Shown here in pieces: positions 18,424 to 26,515 of a stretch of DNA of 64,000 bases. The notes beneath the pieces are model-generated. The model did no database searches and was not told the origin of the DNA. It saw only the letters and a list, made by a program, of their open reading frames with translations. How positions within the stretch are numbered: the first letter of the stretch is position 1; each line of letters starts with the position of its first letter. The stretch is from positions 351,649 to 415,648 of the forward strand of contig NZ_PDHM01000016.1 in the NCBI RefSeq assembly GCF_002573715.1. The letters are read 5' to 3'. This DNA is from Paenibacillus sp. EZ-K15 (GTDB lineage: Bacteria; Bacillota; Bacilli; Paenibacillales; Paenibacillaceae). The position numbers and the translations under genes are program-made.

Positions 18424-18927
18424 ATGAGTCGATTGCCTATCGAAAGAGTGCAGCCGGAAGGGTATCGTCCGTTTACGACACCCCGCGTGTTAAAAATGAT
18501 CCATGGAGGCAAAACAATGAACGAACAAATGCAGGATGGTCACAACCATGCACAGGCTAGCCCGATTAAAAACAAAGTAGGCAGCATTTTCATTCCGGTT
18601 CGGGATATCGAAAGGTCGCGCAGCTGGTACTGCCGTGTACTCGGAATAGCGGAAGATGATTGCCAGGTGATGAATGGTCATCTATGCCCTTTGCCCATGG
18701 AAGGAACGGGCGTGATCCTGGATACCATGCCGAAGTGGGGAGGAGATCAGCCGGGGGGAGCGCCGTCTATCGATACTCCTGCGTTCATGCTGCTGACAGA
18801 GGACCTGGAAGGATCATTAGCCTACATGAAAAAGCTCGGAGTGGAACTCGTGACGGAAATTGAGCATAATCATTGGTTCGTCGTGAAGGATCCCGATGGC
18901 AACAAACTCATGATATGTCGTGAATAA
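18424..18927 (+). CDS. VOC-superfamily (glyoxalase/bleomycin-resistance fold) protein
   Basis: From 18424 it is 167 residues. The VOC fold spans about residue 45 to the end: SIFIPVRDIERSRSWYCRVLG, a middle section GTGVILDTMP and the closing metal-ligand strand FVVKDPDGNKLMICRE, where the Glu is the usual last ligand. Two in-frame starts both have good ribosome binding sites: ATG 18424 (GGAGG at 18413-18417) and ATG 18517 (GGAGG at 18505-18509, 136-residue product). The region between them is not part of the VOC fold. Members include dioxygenases, glyoxalases and drug-binding proteins; the adjacent Rob-like regulator favours a role in handling small toxic molecules, which is inference. Confidence 0.85.
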   Translation: MSRLPIERVQPEGYRPFTTPRVLKMIHGGKTMNEQMQDGHNHAQASPIKNKVGSIFIPVRDIERSRSWYCRVLGIAEDDCQVMNGHLCPLPMEGTGVILDTMPKWGGDQPGGAPSIDTPAFMLLTEDLEGSLAYMKKLGVELVTEIEHNHWFVVKDPDGNKLMICRE

Positions 18928-18951
18928 GTATGGACGATATCATGTTGTCTC

Positions 18952-18989
18952 CAATAACCTGAATCTCCATGTGAGAGTTCAGGTTATTG
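18952..18989 (+). terminator. Long hairpin after the VOC gene
   Basis: CAATAACCTGAA (18952-18963) pairs perfectly with TTCAGGTTATTG (18978-18989). The T tract is weak (TTGTTGTTCC), so it may act as a terminator or as a 3' stabilising structure. Confidence 0.6.
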
Positions 18990-19137
18990 TTGTTCCGTCA
19001 GACGATAATGGGGAACATAAGGGTGAACTCATCATTACGGTTGACGGTCAACAAAAACTACAAACCGATGAGCGATATTCTACGTCTATAGAGCGGAACG
19101 ATTGGTGGGAATAACAAATGTGGTCGAGGGAAACTCT

Positions 19138-19165
19138 AAGCCGGCGCTTGCAGCCGGCTTTTATT
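19138..19165 (+). terminator. Second terminator upstream of the GH16 gene
   Basis: AAGCCGGC (19138-19145), loop GCTTGCA, GCCGGCTT (19153-19160), then TT-rich sequence. Confidence 0.75.
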
Positions 19166-19209
19166 GATAGGATAGGGATGCATAGATTGTAAAAAAATAT
19201 AAATTGAGG

Positions 19210-19238
19210 TTGATAGTGGTATATAATGGTCTTATAAT
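19210..19238 (+). promoter_or_regulatory. Sigma-A promoter of the GH16 gene
   Basis: TTGATA (19210-19215), 17-base spacer, TATAAT (19233-19238). A second TATAAT at 19222 lies too close to this -35. Transcription should start near 19245, leaving a leader of about 190 bases. Confidence 0.7.
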
Positions 19239-19242
19239 GGAA

Positions 19243-19257
19243 ATGTAAGCGTATTAT
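19243..19257 (+). promoter_or_regulatory. cre-like catabolite repression site
   Basis: ATGTAAGCGTATTAT matches the consensus WTGNAANCGNWNNCW at every specified position except the penultimate C. It overlaps the predicted transcription start of the GH16 gene, the usual place for CcpA repression. Confidence 0.55.
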
Positions 19258-19436
19258 TTCAAGCGTTATATCCTCGAACAACAAGTGAATCTACCATCAT
19301 AGATTGGTTGTATGGCAAACAATAGTGAACAGAAAGAGAGGTGATTCGAAGCTTCAGTAGACGGTTCGCTTGAAGAACAGCTATGAGTTGCACTGGTATC
19401 CATGAAGCCATAATCCGATGATAATTAGGAGGGAAC

Positions 19437-20672
19437 ATGATGCTAAGAAAAGGAATAAGTGTAGTTATACTGTTCAGTCTTCTGGTCGTTCTATTGCCTG
19501 TCAACAAAACCAGCGCGGCACCGAACTGGAATTTGGTATGGAGTGACGAGTTCAATGGAACCTCGCTCAATAGAGCCAATTGGACACCGGAAATCGGTAC
19601 CGGCAGCGGCGGATGGGGAAACAATGAGCTGCAGTATTATACCGACCGGGCACAGAATGTGCAGGTTACTGGCGGTAACCTTGTCATTACAGCGCAGAAG
19701 GAATCCTATGGCGGAATGAATTACACCTCTGCCCGGATCAAAACCCAAGACTTGAAGAGCTTTACTTACGGGAAAGTGGAGGCACGGATCAAGCTGCCAT
19801 CGGGTCAAGGCTTGTGGCCGGCATTTTGGATGCTCGGAAGCAACATCAGTTCGGTTGGCTGGCCGAAAAGCGGAGAAATTGACATTATGGAACGGGTAAA
19901 CCATAACCCTTACGTGAATGGCACCGTACACTGGGATGCAGGAGGGCATGCCGATTTTGGACGAGTCTCCGGCAATTTGGATTTCTCCCAATTCCATGTC
20001 TACAGCATAGAGTGGGACTCTAAATATATCCGTTGGTTCGTGGACGGCCAGCAGTTCAATGAGTTCTATATTGAGAATGGAACCGGCAATACCGAGGAAT
20101 TCCAGCGCCCGTTCTTTTTATTATTGAATCTGGCAGTTGGCGGGAATTGGCCTGGAAGTCCGAACAATTCCACGCCGTTCCCATCGCAGATGCTGGTGGA
20201 TTATGTACGCGTGTATCAGGACACGGGTGCATCGAACGTTATCAGTAATGGGATTTACACGATCGGTTCCAAGGCGAGTGGCAAAGTAATGGATGTTGTG
20301 GATGTCTCCACGGCAAGCGGAGCCAAGATACAGCAATGGACCAACTACGTCGCCAATAATCAAAGGTTCAGAGTAGAGAGCACCGGAGACGGGTACTACA
20401 AGCTCACAGCCGTACACAGCGGAAAAGTTCTCGACGTGCCGAATTCATCCACATCCACTGGCGTTCAGCTGCAGCAATGGGATGATAATGGATCGAATGC
20501 GCAGCGATGGAAGATCGTTGATGTAGGCGGAGGGTATTACAAACTTGTGTCCAAGGTGAGCGGACTGGCAGTCGATGTAGCCAGTGCTTCCACAGCAGAT
20601 GGGGCTGTTGTACAGCAGTGGACGGATAATGGTACGGATGCGCAGAAGTGGACGTTCACCAAAATTAACTAA
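19437..20672 (+). CDS. Secreted GH16 endo-beta-glucanase with ricin-type lectin domain
   Basis: 411 residues. A signal peptide (MMLRKGISVVILFSLLVVLL, cleavage near TSA/AP at about residue 27) exports it. The GH16 catalytic domain (about 30-265) carries GEIDIMERV, with Glu147 nucleophile, Asp149 and Glu152 acid/base; the preceding LWPAFWMLG and the following VNGTVHWDAGGH fit laminarinase/beta-1,3-glucanase members. The C-terminal 135 residues are three ricin-B repeats, each with a Q-Q-W motif (KIQQWTNYVANNQRF, QLQQWDDNGSNAQRW, VVQQWTDNGTDAQKW). It probably degrades beta-1,3- or mixed-linkage glucans of fungi or plants. TAGGAGGG lies 6 bases before the ATG; a second ATG follows directly. Regulation: sigma-A promoter overlapped by a cre-like site. 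Confidence 0.93.
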   Translation: MMLRKGISVVILFSLLVVLLPVNKTSAAPNWNLVWSDEFNGTSLNRANWTPEIGTGSGGWGNNELQYYTDRAQNVQVTGGNLVITAQKESYGGMNYTSARIKTQDLKSFTYGKVEARIKLPSGQGLWPAFWMLGSNISSVGWPKSGEIDIMERVNHNPYVNGTVHWDAGGHADFGRVSGNLDFSQFHVYSIEWDSKYIRWFVDGQQFNEFYIENGTGNTEEFQRPFFLLLNLAVGGNWPGSPNNSTPFPSQMLVDYVRVYQDTGASNVISNGIYTIGSKASGKVMDVVDVSTASGAKIQQWTNYVANNQRFRVESTGDGYYKLTAVHSGKVLDVPNSSTSTGVQLQQWDDNGSNAQRWKIVDVGGGYYKLVSKVSGLAVDVASASTADGAVVQQWTDNGTDAQKWTFTKIN

Positions 20673-20680
20673 ACTTGGAC

Positions 20681-20709
20681 AAGCAGCTCCGTGAGGGGCT
20701 GCTTCTTTG
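20681..20709 (+). terminator. Terminator after the GH16 gene
   Basis: AAGCAGCTCC (20681-20690), loop GTGA, GGGGCTGCTT (20695-20704, one G-U); only a short T tract. Confidence 0.7.
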
Positions 20710-20710
20710 T

Positions 20711-20903
20711 GTGAGCTTAACGGAAGCGATTGAATTGTTTATGCTCGGCAGCACCGGGGCCGCGGGGAACGATTGAATTAGGGAAATATGCCGATTTTAC
20801 CGTTGTGAATCCTTGCTTACATGATGATTTGGATCCGGATGAACTGCTGAAGGTGAAGATCAGAATGACGATTATCAACGGGAAAATCGGTTATACGCAG
20901 TAA
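20711..20903 (+). pseudogene. Remnant of an amidohydrolase C-terminus
   Basis: Translation from 20711 gives VSLTEAIELFMLGSTGAAG and then runs into a stop. The next frame over continues as GTIELGKYADFTVVNP and ends VKIRMTIINGKIGYTQ. Together these read as the last 60 or so residues of a YtcJ-like metal-dependent amidohydrolase (LTEAIEL..GS..AAG, G.I..GKYADFTV, V..TIINGKI), broken by a frameshift. Nothing of the N-terminal barrel is present; the GH16 terminator lies directly upstream. It is probably a decayed gene whose own terminator survives at 20911. Confidence 0.7.
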
Positions 20904-20910
20904 CTTATCC

Positions 20911-20950
20911 AATCGAGCAGTCCAGCAATGGACTTGCTCGATTTGTCTGT
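20911..20950 (+). terminator. Terminator of the decayed amidohydrolase
   Basis: AATCGAGCA (20911-20919) pairs with TGCTCGATT (20935-20943), with GTCC/GGAC inside, followed by TTGTCTG. Confidence 0.65.
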
Positions 20951-20988
20951 ATGGTTGATTTTTACTGACATTAAGATGGGGTATTGAC

Positions 20989-21017
20989 TTGAGCCTTGCT
21001 TAACGACATGGTATATT
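20989..21017 (+). promoter_or_regulatory. Putative sigma-A promoter for the PAP2 gene
   Basis: TTGAGC, 17 bases, TATATT. About 210 bases of leader separate it from the start codon; I see no recognisable structure in that leader. Confidence 0.4.
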
Positions 21018-21232
21018 TTGAAGTTACCGGCAAATTCGTCGTGCAAAATGAGGGGATGATCTTAAGCTAAACGCAAGTGGAGATGAGAGACCATGGAAGT
21101 TATCCGGATTAACATTCAAACCATATGATATTACGGCTAAAATCGTTGGTTAATGTCAAAAACAGGTGGCGCAATTGCGTTGTTGTTTCAAATATTTAAA
21201 GAGACTGAAGAGTCGAAGAAGGGAGGAAGCCA

Positions 21233-21883
21233 ATGAACTTAAAATGGAAGTCATATCTCCCGCTGCTATGGATCCTGGCCATTCCTGTGCTCAACATTTT
21301 TTATGGTGTCTTAAACCATGCACATACGCCAGTAAAAAGCTTAGTGACGGATCTTGACACTGCGATTCCGTTTGTACCGATATTCATTATACCTTATCTG
21401 GTATGGTACCCTTTTATCATTATCATGCTGTTTTTGTTCTGTGCCAGAGATCGCAATGTGTATTATCGAACACTGTTGACCCAGTGTATTGGACTAATTG
21501 CATGTTACATTATCTTTTTCTTGTTCCAGACGACGGTAGAGCGGCCGCCACTTATGGGCACAGGGGTTCTTGATTGGTTGGTAAACCTGGTGTATAGTAC
21601 CGACAATCCCTACAACTGTTTCCCAAGCATCCATGTCCTGACCAGTTACTTGATGATAAGAGGGGCAGCAGCTAGTGCAGGCTTTACAAATAAAGATCGG
21701 GTTGTCGTGCATATCTTTGCTTGGTCGATCATTGTTTCCACGCTATTCGTGAAACAGCATGTCCTGCTGGACGTGGTTGGTGCCATCGCGTTAGTTGAGA
21801 TTCTGTGGTTTGGGGTAGGAAGATTATCTTCAGCACTCCGGGCTAAGAATAGAGGAGTTATCGTCCGCGGGGAGAATATGTAG
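21233..21883 (+). CDS. PAP2-family membrane phosphatase
   Basis: 216 residues with about six membrane helices. The acid phosphatase signature appears as NCFPSIHV (motif 2, Ser-x-His) and STLFVKQHVLLDV (motif 3, His...Asp); the first motif is reduced to RPP in VERPPL. Such proteins hydrolyse lipid phosphates or act as phosphotransferases at the membrane surface, for example on phosphatidylglycerol phosphate, undecaprenyl diphosphate or inositol phospholipids. GGGAGG lies 7 bases before the ATG. The next gene begins about 120 bases later without an intervening terminator. Confidence 0.82.
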   Translation: MNLKWKSYLPLLWILAIPVLNIFYGVLNHAHTPVKSLVTDLDTAIPFVPIFIIPYLVWYPFIIIMLFLFCARDRNVYYRTLLTQCIGLIACYIIFFLFQTTVERPPLMGTGVLDWLVNLVYSTDNPYNCFPSIHVLTSYLMIRGAAASAGFTNKDRVVVHIFAWSIIVSTLFVKQHVLLDVVGAIALVEILWFGVGRLSSALRAKNRGVIVRGENM

Positions 21884-22005
21884 GAGCAATGAAAGTCCGG
21901 ATGGAACGATAGCCGTTTAGCTTGAAGCATTATGTACGTAACCGATCGATAAGTGCCGTGTTTATAGGAAAGATGCCATCATCATTTACAGGAGAAGCCA
22001 TAAGA

Positions 22006-23073
22006 ATGATTCGGAACACCGAAAAGCTCATCAGAGAATTCAAGAACAATCCCAGGATGGATGGGACGATTCTGGCTTCATACTGCCGGATTACCTCCCT
22101 GTATGGTGACCGGAATGACGCAGCCACCTTATTCCGTCTGTTTGCGGAGGAGCCTTCTGATTACAAGCGTTCCCTGCTGCTCGATCCGATTATGAGATGC
22201 GGAGATCAGAGATTGGCTGAGGAAATTGCGCATGTTTGTTTTGATGGGAAGAAACTTAAGGAGAACATGCCTGGCGATATTTTGCATGTGCTCGGGTTCT
22301 TGGGCTATGACCGCATGATGGATTATATGGTGGAGTGCATAACCGCAAATGATTGGTACTTATCGAAGGCTGCCTGTATCGGCTTGATGCATCTCCCTTG
22401 CGAACGATATGGCGAGATCTTGGCTGATGAGGTGGAACGCGTTTACGGACAGCCGCTGTTTCCTGAACTTCTCCCGGCTCTATGTTTCAAATTCACCAAT
22501 GCCCGAATTGTTCCCCGCCTTATGGAATGGGGGAAGCAGGCCTCTTCGGATTGCAATGCGGGATTGATCTTGGGCATCGCTGCATTTGGCCGATCGCAAC
22601 AGGCGCAGATCAGACGTATTTTGATGGAGCCGAAATGGGAGATGTGTGCAACCGGAACGGGAAGCCACTGGTGGGGTTACATGTCTATGCAAATGTCCGA
22701 AATAACGTTCAGTCAGCTTATTTCGGACATGAAGGATAGGATGCCGCTGGATTTACATAAGGGTGAGACGTTAGAGGCAGAGTCGTTGATCGTTCACAGG
22801 CTGCAGGTGCTGCATGATTTGATGGAAGTGAAGCTGAGTGATAATCTTCATCCCCTCCGTTTTGCTGCGACGAATAAGGAGCTGTTCTCCGATCTCTACA
22901 CGCAGTTGTTCCAATGGAGCAACGAGTATAAAGATGATTCCATGACTGGCCTGATCCAACATGTTTTGGGATACGATCACCCGTTGTTGAATCAATACAT
23001 ATTATTAAGAACGAGAATGGAAATGGCGATACACCGGGAAATGGAACTGGAAGCACTGCGACTTCAGCCATAA
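22006..23073 (+). CDS. HEAT-like helical protein of unknown function
   Basis: From ATG 22006 the product is 355 residues (MIRNTEKLIREFKNNPRMDG...). It is helical throughout with repeat-like units such as MVECITANDWYLSKAACIGLMHL and LLPALCFKFTNARIVPRLMEWGK, but no catalytic motif is recognised. The frame is open from a TTG at 21922, but AGGAGAA at 21990-21996 points to 22006. It is encoded just downstream of the PAP2 gene and may be co-transcribed with it. No terminator is visible after it; a new promoter and the T-box follow. Confidence 0.65.
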   Translation: MIRNTEKLIREFKNNPRMDGTILASYCRITSLYGDRNDAATLFRLFAEEPSDYKRSLLLDPIMRCGDQRLAEEIAHVCFDGKKLKENMPGDILHVLGFLGYDRMMDYMVECITANDWYLSKAACIGLMHLPCERYGEILADEVERVYGQPLFPELLPALCFKFTNARIVPRLMEWGKQASSDCNAGLILGIAAFGRSQQAQIRRILMEPKWEMCATGTGSHWWGYMSMQMSEITFSQLISDMKDRMPLDLHKGETLEAESLIVHRLQVLHDLMEVKLSDNLHPLRFAATNKELFSDLYTQLFQWSNEYKDDSMTGLIQHVLGYDHPLLNQYILLRTRMEMAIHREMELEALRLQP

Positions 23074-23149
23074 AAAGGTTCCGACAGGTGTTGATAGGAG
23101 TAACAGCTCATGAAATCAGCCGAGTTTTCCGAAAATTTTATAAATAAGG

Positions 23150-23178
23150 TTTACCACCGAAATGGTTTTATATATAAT
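23150..23178 (+). promoter_or_regulatory. Sigma-A promoter of the T-box/asd transcript
   Basis: TTTACC (23150-23155), 17 bases, TATAAT (23173-23178). The start of transcription near 23185 would place the T-box at the 5' end of the RNA. Confidence 0.6.
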
Positions 23179-23184
23179 AATCAT

Positions 23185-23480
23185 AACAAATGCGATGAAG
23201 AGACGAGTAAATAAACGAATTCTTGTACAGAGAGCTCCGGCAGCTGAAAAGGGGCAAAGCGTTCTTTATTGAAAAAAGACTCAGAGCAGCACACGGAACC
23301 CTCATTATGAGGAGGATGGTGTGCCAGGAGCTCCTGTTACAGAGCTAGAGTATCTGCATTACCGTGTAATGCCGTACTCGATGAGGCGAATATGGTGACA
23401 TATTGGCAAATTTGGGGTGGTACCGCGAGTATAACAATCTCGTCCCTAAGACTTATGGTCTTGGGGGTGGGATTTTTTTA
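23185..23480 (+). ncRNA. T-box leader, probably responding to tRNA-Lys
   Basis: The conserved T-box GGGTGGTACCGCG is at 23415-23427. Upstream, Stem I has the AGTA loop-E element (about 23210), then CAGAGAGCTCCGG and a GCTGAAAA segment. The 3' strand of the specifier loop reads TTGAAAAAAGACTC; by analogy with other T-boxes (GAA-n-codon-purine) the specifier is AAA, and a one-base offset gives AAG, so both readings mean lysine. The terminator is the last hairpin. Uncharged tRNA-Lys would favour antitermination and asd expression, which fits because asd feeds lysine and diaminopimelate synthesis. The T-box is certain; the specifier was assigned by eye. Confidence 0.88.
23438..23479 (+). terminator. 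Regulated terminator of the T-box
   Basis: CCCTAAGAC pairs with GTCTTGGGG around the loop TTATG, extended by outer pairings, and is followed by seven T. It competes with the antiterminator that uses the T-box sequence. Confidence 0.85.
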
Positions 23481-23645
23481 TATCACAAGAAATATGAAGG
23501 TTCAAAGTAGGAAACCTACACGAATCGCGCCGGATTGAATAGTTATCTAGAAGAAGCTCATTTACTGCATGCTTTTGTCCGTACGGTATATCAGAGTCGA
23601 TGTATGGGGAACATGACGCCACGATTGAAAGGATATGAGTAACGA

Positions 23646-24731
23646 ATGTCAGAAAAACTTAAAGTCGGTATTGTCGGTGGAACGGGTATGGTCGGTCAAC
23701 GTTTTATGCAATTGCTGGATGGGCATCCATGGTTTGAAGTCACTTCCATTTCAGCCAGCAGAAACTCAGCCGGCAAAACGTATGAAGAATCCGTTCAGGG
23801 CCGTTGGAAACTTGCGACGCCAATTCCCGAACAGGTGAAGGGCATTATCGTGCAGGATGCTTCGCAAGTGGAACAGGTAGCAGCAGAGGTTGATTTTGTA
23901 TTTTGCGCGGTCGATATGAAGAAGAATGAGATTCAGGCATTGGAAGAAGCTTATGCCAAAACGGGCACGCCCGTCATTTCCAATAACTCCGCTCATCGCT
24001 GGACGCCTGACGTTCCGATGGTCATTCCGGAAATTAATCCGGGTCATATTGACGTCATTGCCGCACAGCGCAAACGTCTGGGAACGACAACCGGATTCAT
24101 TGCGGTGAAGCCGAACTGCTCCATTCAGAGTTATGTACCGGCTCTGCATGCTTTGCTTGATTACAAACCCACCAATGTCGTTGCTTCCACCTATCAGGCG
24201 ATTTCCGGTGCCGGCAAGAACTTCACCGATTGGCCGGATATGCTGGACAATGTGATACCGTATATCGGCGGGGAGGAAGAGAAGAGCGAGCAGGAGCCGC
24301 TTCGCATCTGGGGGAGCGTTGTGAACGGGGAGATCGTCAAAGCTCAATCCCCATTGATCACTACGCAGTGCATTCGCGTTCCCGTAACCGATGGCCATTT
24401 AGCTACCGTATTTGCCTCGTTCGTGAACAAGCCGTCGAAGGAGGAAATCCTGGACCGCTGGAAGCAGTTTAAGGGAAGACCGCAAGAGCTGAATCTCCCA
24501 AGTGCACCTAAACAATTCATTACGTATTTCGAAGAAGAGAATCGGCCGCAGACGAAGCTGGACCGTGATATCGAGCGCGGCATGGGCGTATCGGTGGGCA
24601 GATTGCGCGAGGATTCCCTCTACGATTATAAATTCGTGGGTCTCTCGCATAATACGCTGCGCGGCGCGGCTGGCGGAGCTGTTCTGATCGCCGAATTACT
24701 GAAAGCCGAAGGTTACATTCAAGCGAAATAA
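23646..24731 (+). CDS. asd: Aspartate-semialdehyde dehydrogenase
   Basis: 361 residues. It reduces aspartyl phosphate with NADPH to aspartate semialdehyde, the branch point to lysine/diaminopimelate, methionine and threonine. The N-terminal NADP fold begins GIVGGTGMVGQRF; the catalytic Cys158 is in KPNCSIQS and the catalytic His251 in VTDGHLATV. The PNCSIQ motif, together with the length and the MGVSVGRL region, resembles the archaeal/fungal branch of the family rather than the 330-346-residue enzyme with PNCST that most bacteria use. The ribosome binding site AAAGGAT is 13 bases from the ATG; an alternative ATG at 23635 is in another frame and leads nowhere. Expression is controlled by the T-box upstream. 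Confidence 0.93.
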   Translation: MSEKLKVGIVGGTGMVGQRFMQLLDGHPWFEVTSISASRNSAGKTYEESVQGRWKLATPIPEQVKGIIVQDASQVEQVAAEVDFVFCAVDMKKNEIQALEEAYAKTGTPVISNNSAHRWTPDVPMVIPEINPGHIDVIAAQRKRLGTTTGFIAVKPNCSIQSYVPALHALLDYKPTNVVASTYQAISGAGKNFTDWPDMLDNVIPYIGGEEEKSEQEPLRIWGSVVNGEIVKAQSPLITTQCIRVPVTDGHLATVFASFVNKPSKEEILDRWKQFKGRPQELNLPSAPKQFITYFEEENRPQTKLDRDIERGMGVSVGRLREDSLYDYKFVGLSHNTLRGAAGGAVLIAELLKAEGYIQAK

Positions 24732-24750
24732 TAACTATACCTATTAAAAT

Positions 24751-24780
24751 AAAGGCGACTGCATCTGCAGTTGCCTTTTT
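24751..24780 (+). terminator. Terminator after asd
   Basis: AAAGGCGACTGC (24751-24762), loop ATCT, GCAGTTGCCTTT (24767-24778), T run. Confidence 0.9.
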
Positions 24781-24805
24781 ATGTTCATTGTTCATGGATC
24801 GTACA

Positions 24806-24835
24806 TTGACGAAGTTCGTACTTATCGTATATAGT
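24806..24835 (+). promoter_or_regulatory. Putative promoter of the NhaC gene
   Basis: TTGACG, 18 bases, TATAGT. About 125 bases before the start codon, with a small CGGGA/TCCCG hairpin in the leader. Confidence 0.5.
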
Positions 24836-24963
24836 GTAATTCGCGCTTCAATGCATAGAAGCAAAGAAGCCGAAAAGCATAAAAGTGAAAAAGTTCATCG
24901 TTTATAAAACAGGCGGTCGGGAAGGAACTCCCGTCACGATCATGTATAAGGAGTTTTGGCACC

Positions 24964-26340
24964 ATGGAACGACATCTCAGTTTCTCAAAAAGCATCATTC
25001 TTATCGCGTTTATATTGGCAGTCCTTTTTGTCTCCATCTTTCTTCTAAAGGCAGAGCCGCATATACCGCTCCTGGCAACGACCGTGGGTATCGCCGCGAT
25101 CCTCCGGTTGTTCGGGTTTTCCTGGAAGCAGCTCGAATCCGCGATCATTCAAGGCATTCAAACGGCGATCATGCCGATTCTCATCCTTTCGCTCATTGGC
25201 ATTTTGATTGCGGTATGGATGATGAGCGGTACCGTCCCGACCATTCTATACTATGGAGTGGATTATATTGAACCGCATTATTTTGCCGTGAGCGCGTTAT
25301 ACGTGACCATCGTGGTGTCGATGTTTACCGGCAGCTCCTTCACGACGGTCAGCACGGTTGGCGTTGCATTCATGGGGATTGCTGTAACGACCGGGATTTC
25401 TCCGGCGCTGGCAGCAGGAGCGGTTGTCTGCGGGGCTTGCTTCGGCGATAAAATGTCACCGCTGTCCGACACAACGAACTTTGCACCGGCGGTTGCCGGC
25501 ATATCCTTGTTCACCCACATTGGCAACATGATCTACACTACGGTGCCGGCCCTGATCGTGACAACGATCCTTTTCCTGCTTGCACCAACGACCAATAACC
25601 TGGATTTAACATCGATAAATCAAATCAAGGCTGCTCTGAATGACGGATTCCATATTCATTGGCTAACGTTGATATCGCCGCTTGCGGTTATTGCTTGCTC
25701 AATTAAACGGATTCCGATTCTCCCGACGCTGATCGTGGGCATTATTACCGGACTCATCGTAACGGCCTTCGTTCAGCAGCAGTCGGCAGTCGATGTTTGG
25801 TTCAGCGTCATGCAGAGCGGCTACAAGAGCACGATAGCCAACGAAACCGTGGCTTCCATTGTCAATCGCGGCGGATTGCAATCGATGATGGGGTCCGTAT
25901 CGCTGATATTGATTGCGTTATCCTTGGGAGGGCTGCTTCAGCATTGCGGCGTCATTGAAGCCTTCTTCCGCAAAGTCATGCAGCCGCTGAAGCGGAAGAG
26001 CAGCATTGTCCTGATGACGGGGGCATCCTCCATTGCGGTAAATGGCATGACGGGCGAGCAATATTTATCGATCCTTTTGCCTGGTCAAATGTTCAAGGAG
26101 GAATATGTCCGCCGAGGAATTCCGGCGAAGACGTTGTCACGTACATTGGAGGATTGCGGCACGCTTGTTAACCCATTGATTCCATGGGGGGTAAGCGGCG
26201 CTTTCTTCGCTGCTACGCTTGGAATTCCGGTCATTGAATATGCGCCGTACGCAACTTTCTTGTGGTTAAGCCCGCTCTTCACGTTTGCCTATGCCTTGAT
26301 ACCGCGATTGCAGCGGAACTCGCTGGGCAGGAAGATATGA
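24964..26340 (+). CDS. NhaC-family Na+/H+ antiporter
   Basis: 458 residues with 11 or 12 hydrophobic segments. The family hallmarks are VSMFTGSSFTTVSTVGVAFMGI, the central GACFGDKMSPLSDTTNFAP that should line the ion path, and the repeated-half motif EDCGTLVNPLIPWGVSGAFFA. Such transporters exchange external H+ for internal Na+ (or, in malate/lactate types, metabolites). AAGGAG lies 9 bases before the ATG. It is a monocistronic unit between a promoter and a terminator. Ion preference cannot be read from the sequence. Confidence 0.9.
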   Translation: MERHLSFSKSIILIAFILAVLFVSIFLLKAEPHIPLLATTVGIAAILRLFGFSWKQLESAIIQGIQTAIMPILILSLIGILIAVWMMSGTVPTILYYGVDYIEPHYFAVSALYVTIVVSMFTGSSFTTVSTVGVAFMGIAVTTGISPALAAGAVVCGACFGDKMSPLSDTTNFAPAVAGISLFTHIGNMIYTTVPALIVTTILFLLAPTTNNLDLTSINQIKAALNDGFHIHWLTLISPLAVIACSIKRIPILPTLIVGIITGLIVTAFVQQQSAVDVWFSVMQSGYKSTIANETVASIVNRGGLQSMMGSVSLILIALSLGGLLQHCGVIEAFFRKVMQPLKRKSSIVLMTGASSIAVNGMTGEQYLSILLPGQMFKEEYVRRGIPAKTLSRTLEDCGTLVNPLIPWGVSGAFFAATLGIPVIEYAPYATFLWLSPLFTFAYALIPRLQRNSLGRKI

Positions 26341-26371
26341 GGATTGCCCACCAAACATAGATCTCGATCTT

Positions 26372-26412
26372 GACCTTGCCTCCCGGATAGGAGGAGACAG
26401 GGTCTTTTTTAT
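26372..26412 (+). terminator. Terminator after the NhaC gene
   Basis: CCTCC/GGAGG core extended by GACC/GGGTC with an interior loop, followed by TTTTTT. Confidence 0.65.
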
Positions 26413-26515
26413 TAAAGCGATTTATACCCAACCTGTTGGTCGATTAATCTGATACGATGTAAAGTGATGTGCAGCCAACATCGTGGATTCATTTCTAAGG
26501 GGAGGGGATATAAGC

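Noticed and set aside
18920..19114. 64-codon plus-strand frame after the VOC gene
   Set aside because: No ribosome binding site; it overlaps the VOC stop region and a long hairpin, and the product shows no family-like pattern.
20282..20672. Repeated QQW segments in the GH16 gene as possible DNA repeats
   Set aside because: They are protein-level ricin-B lectin repeats; the DNA copies have diverged and are not a separate repeat element.
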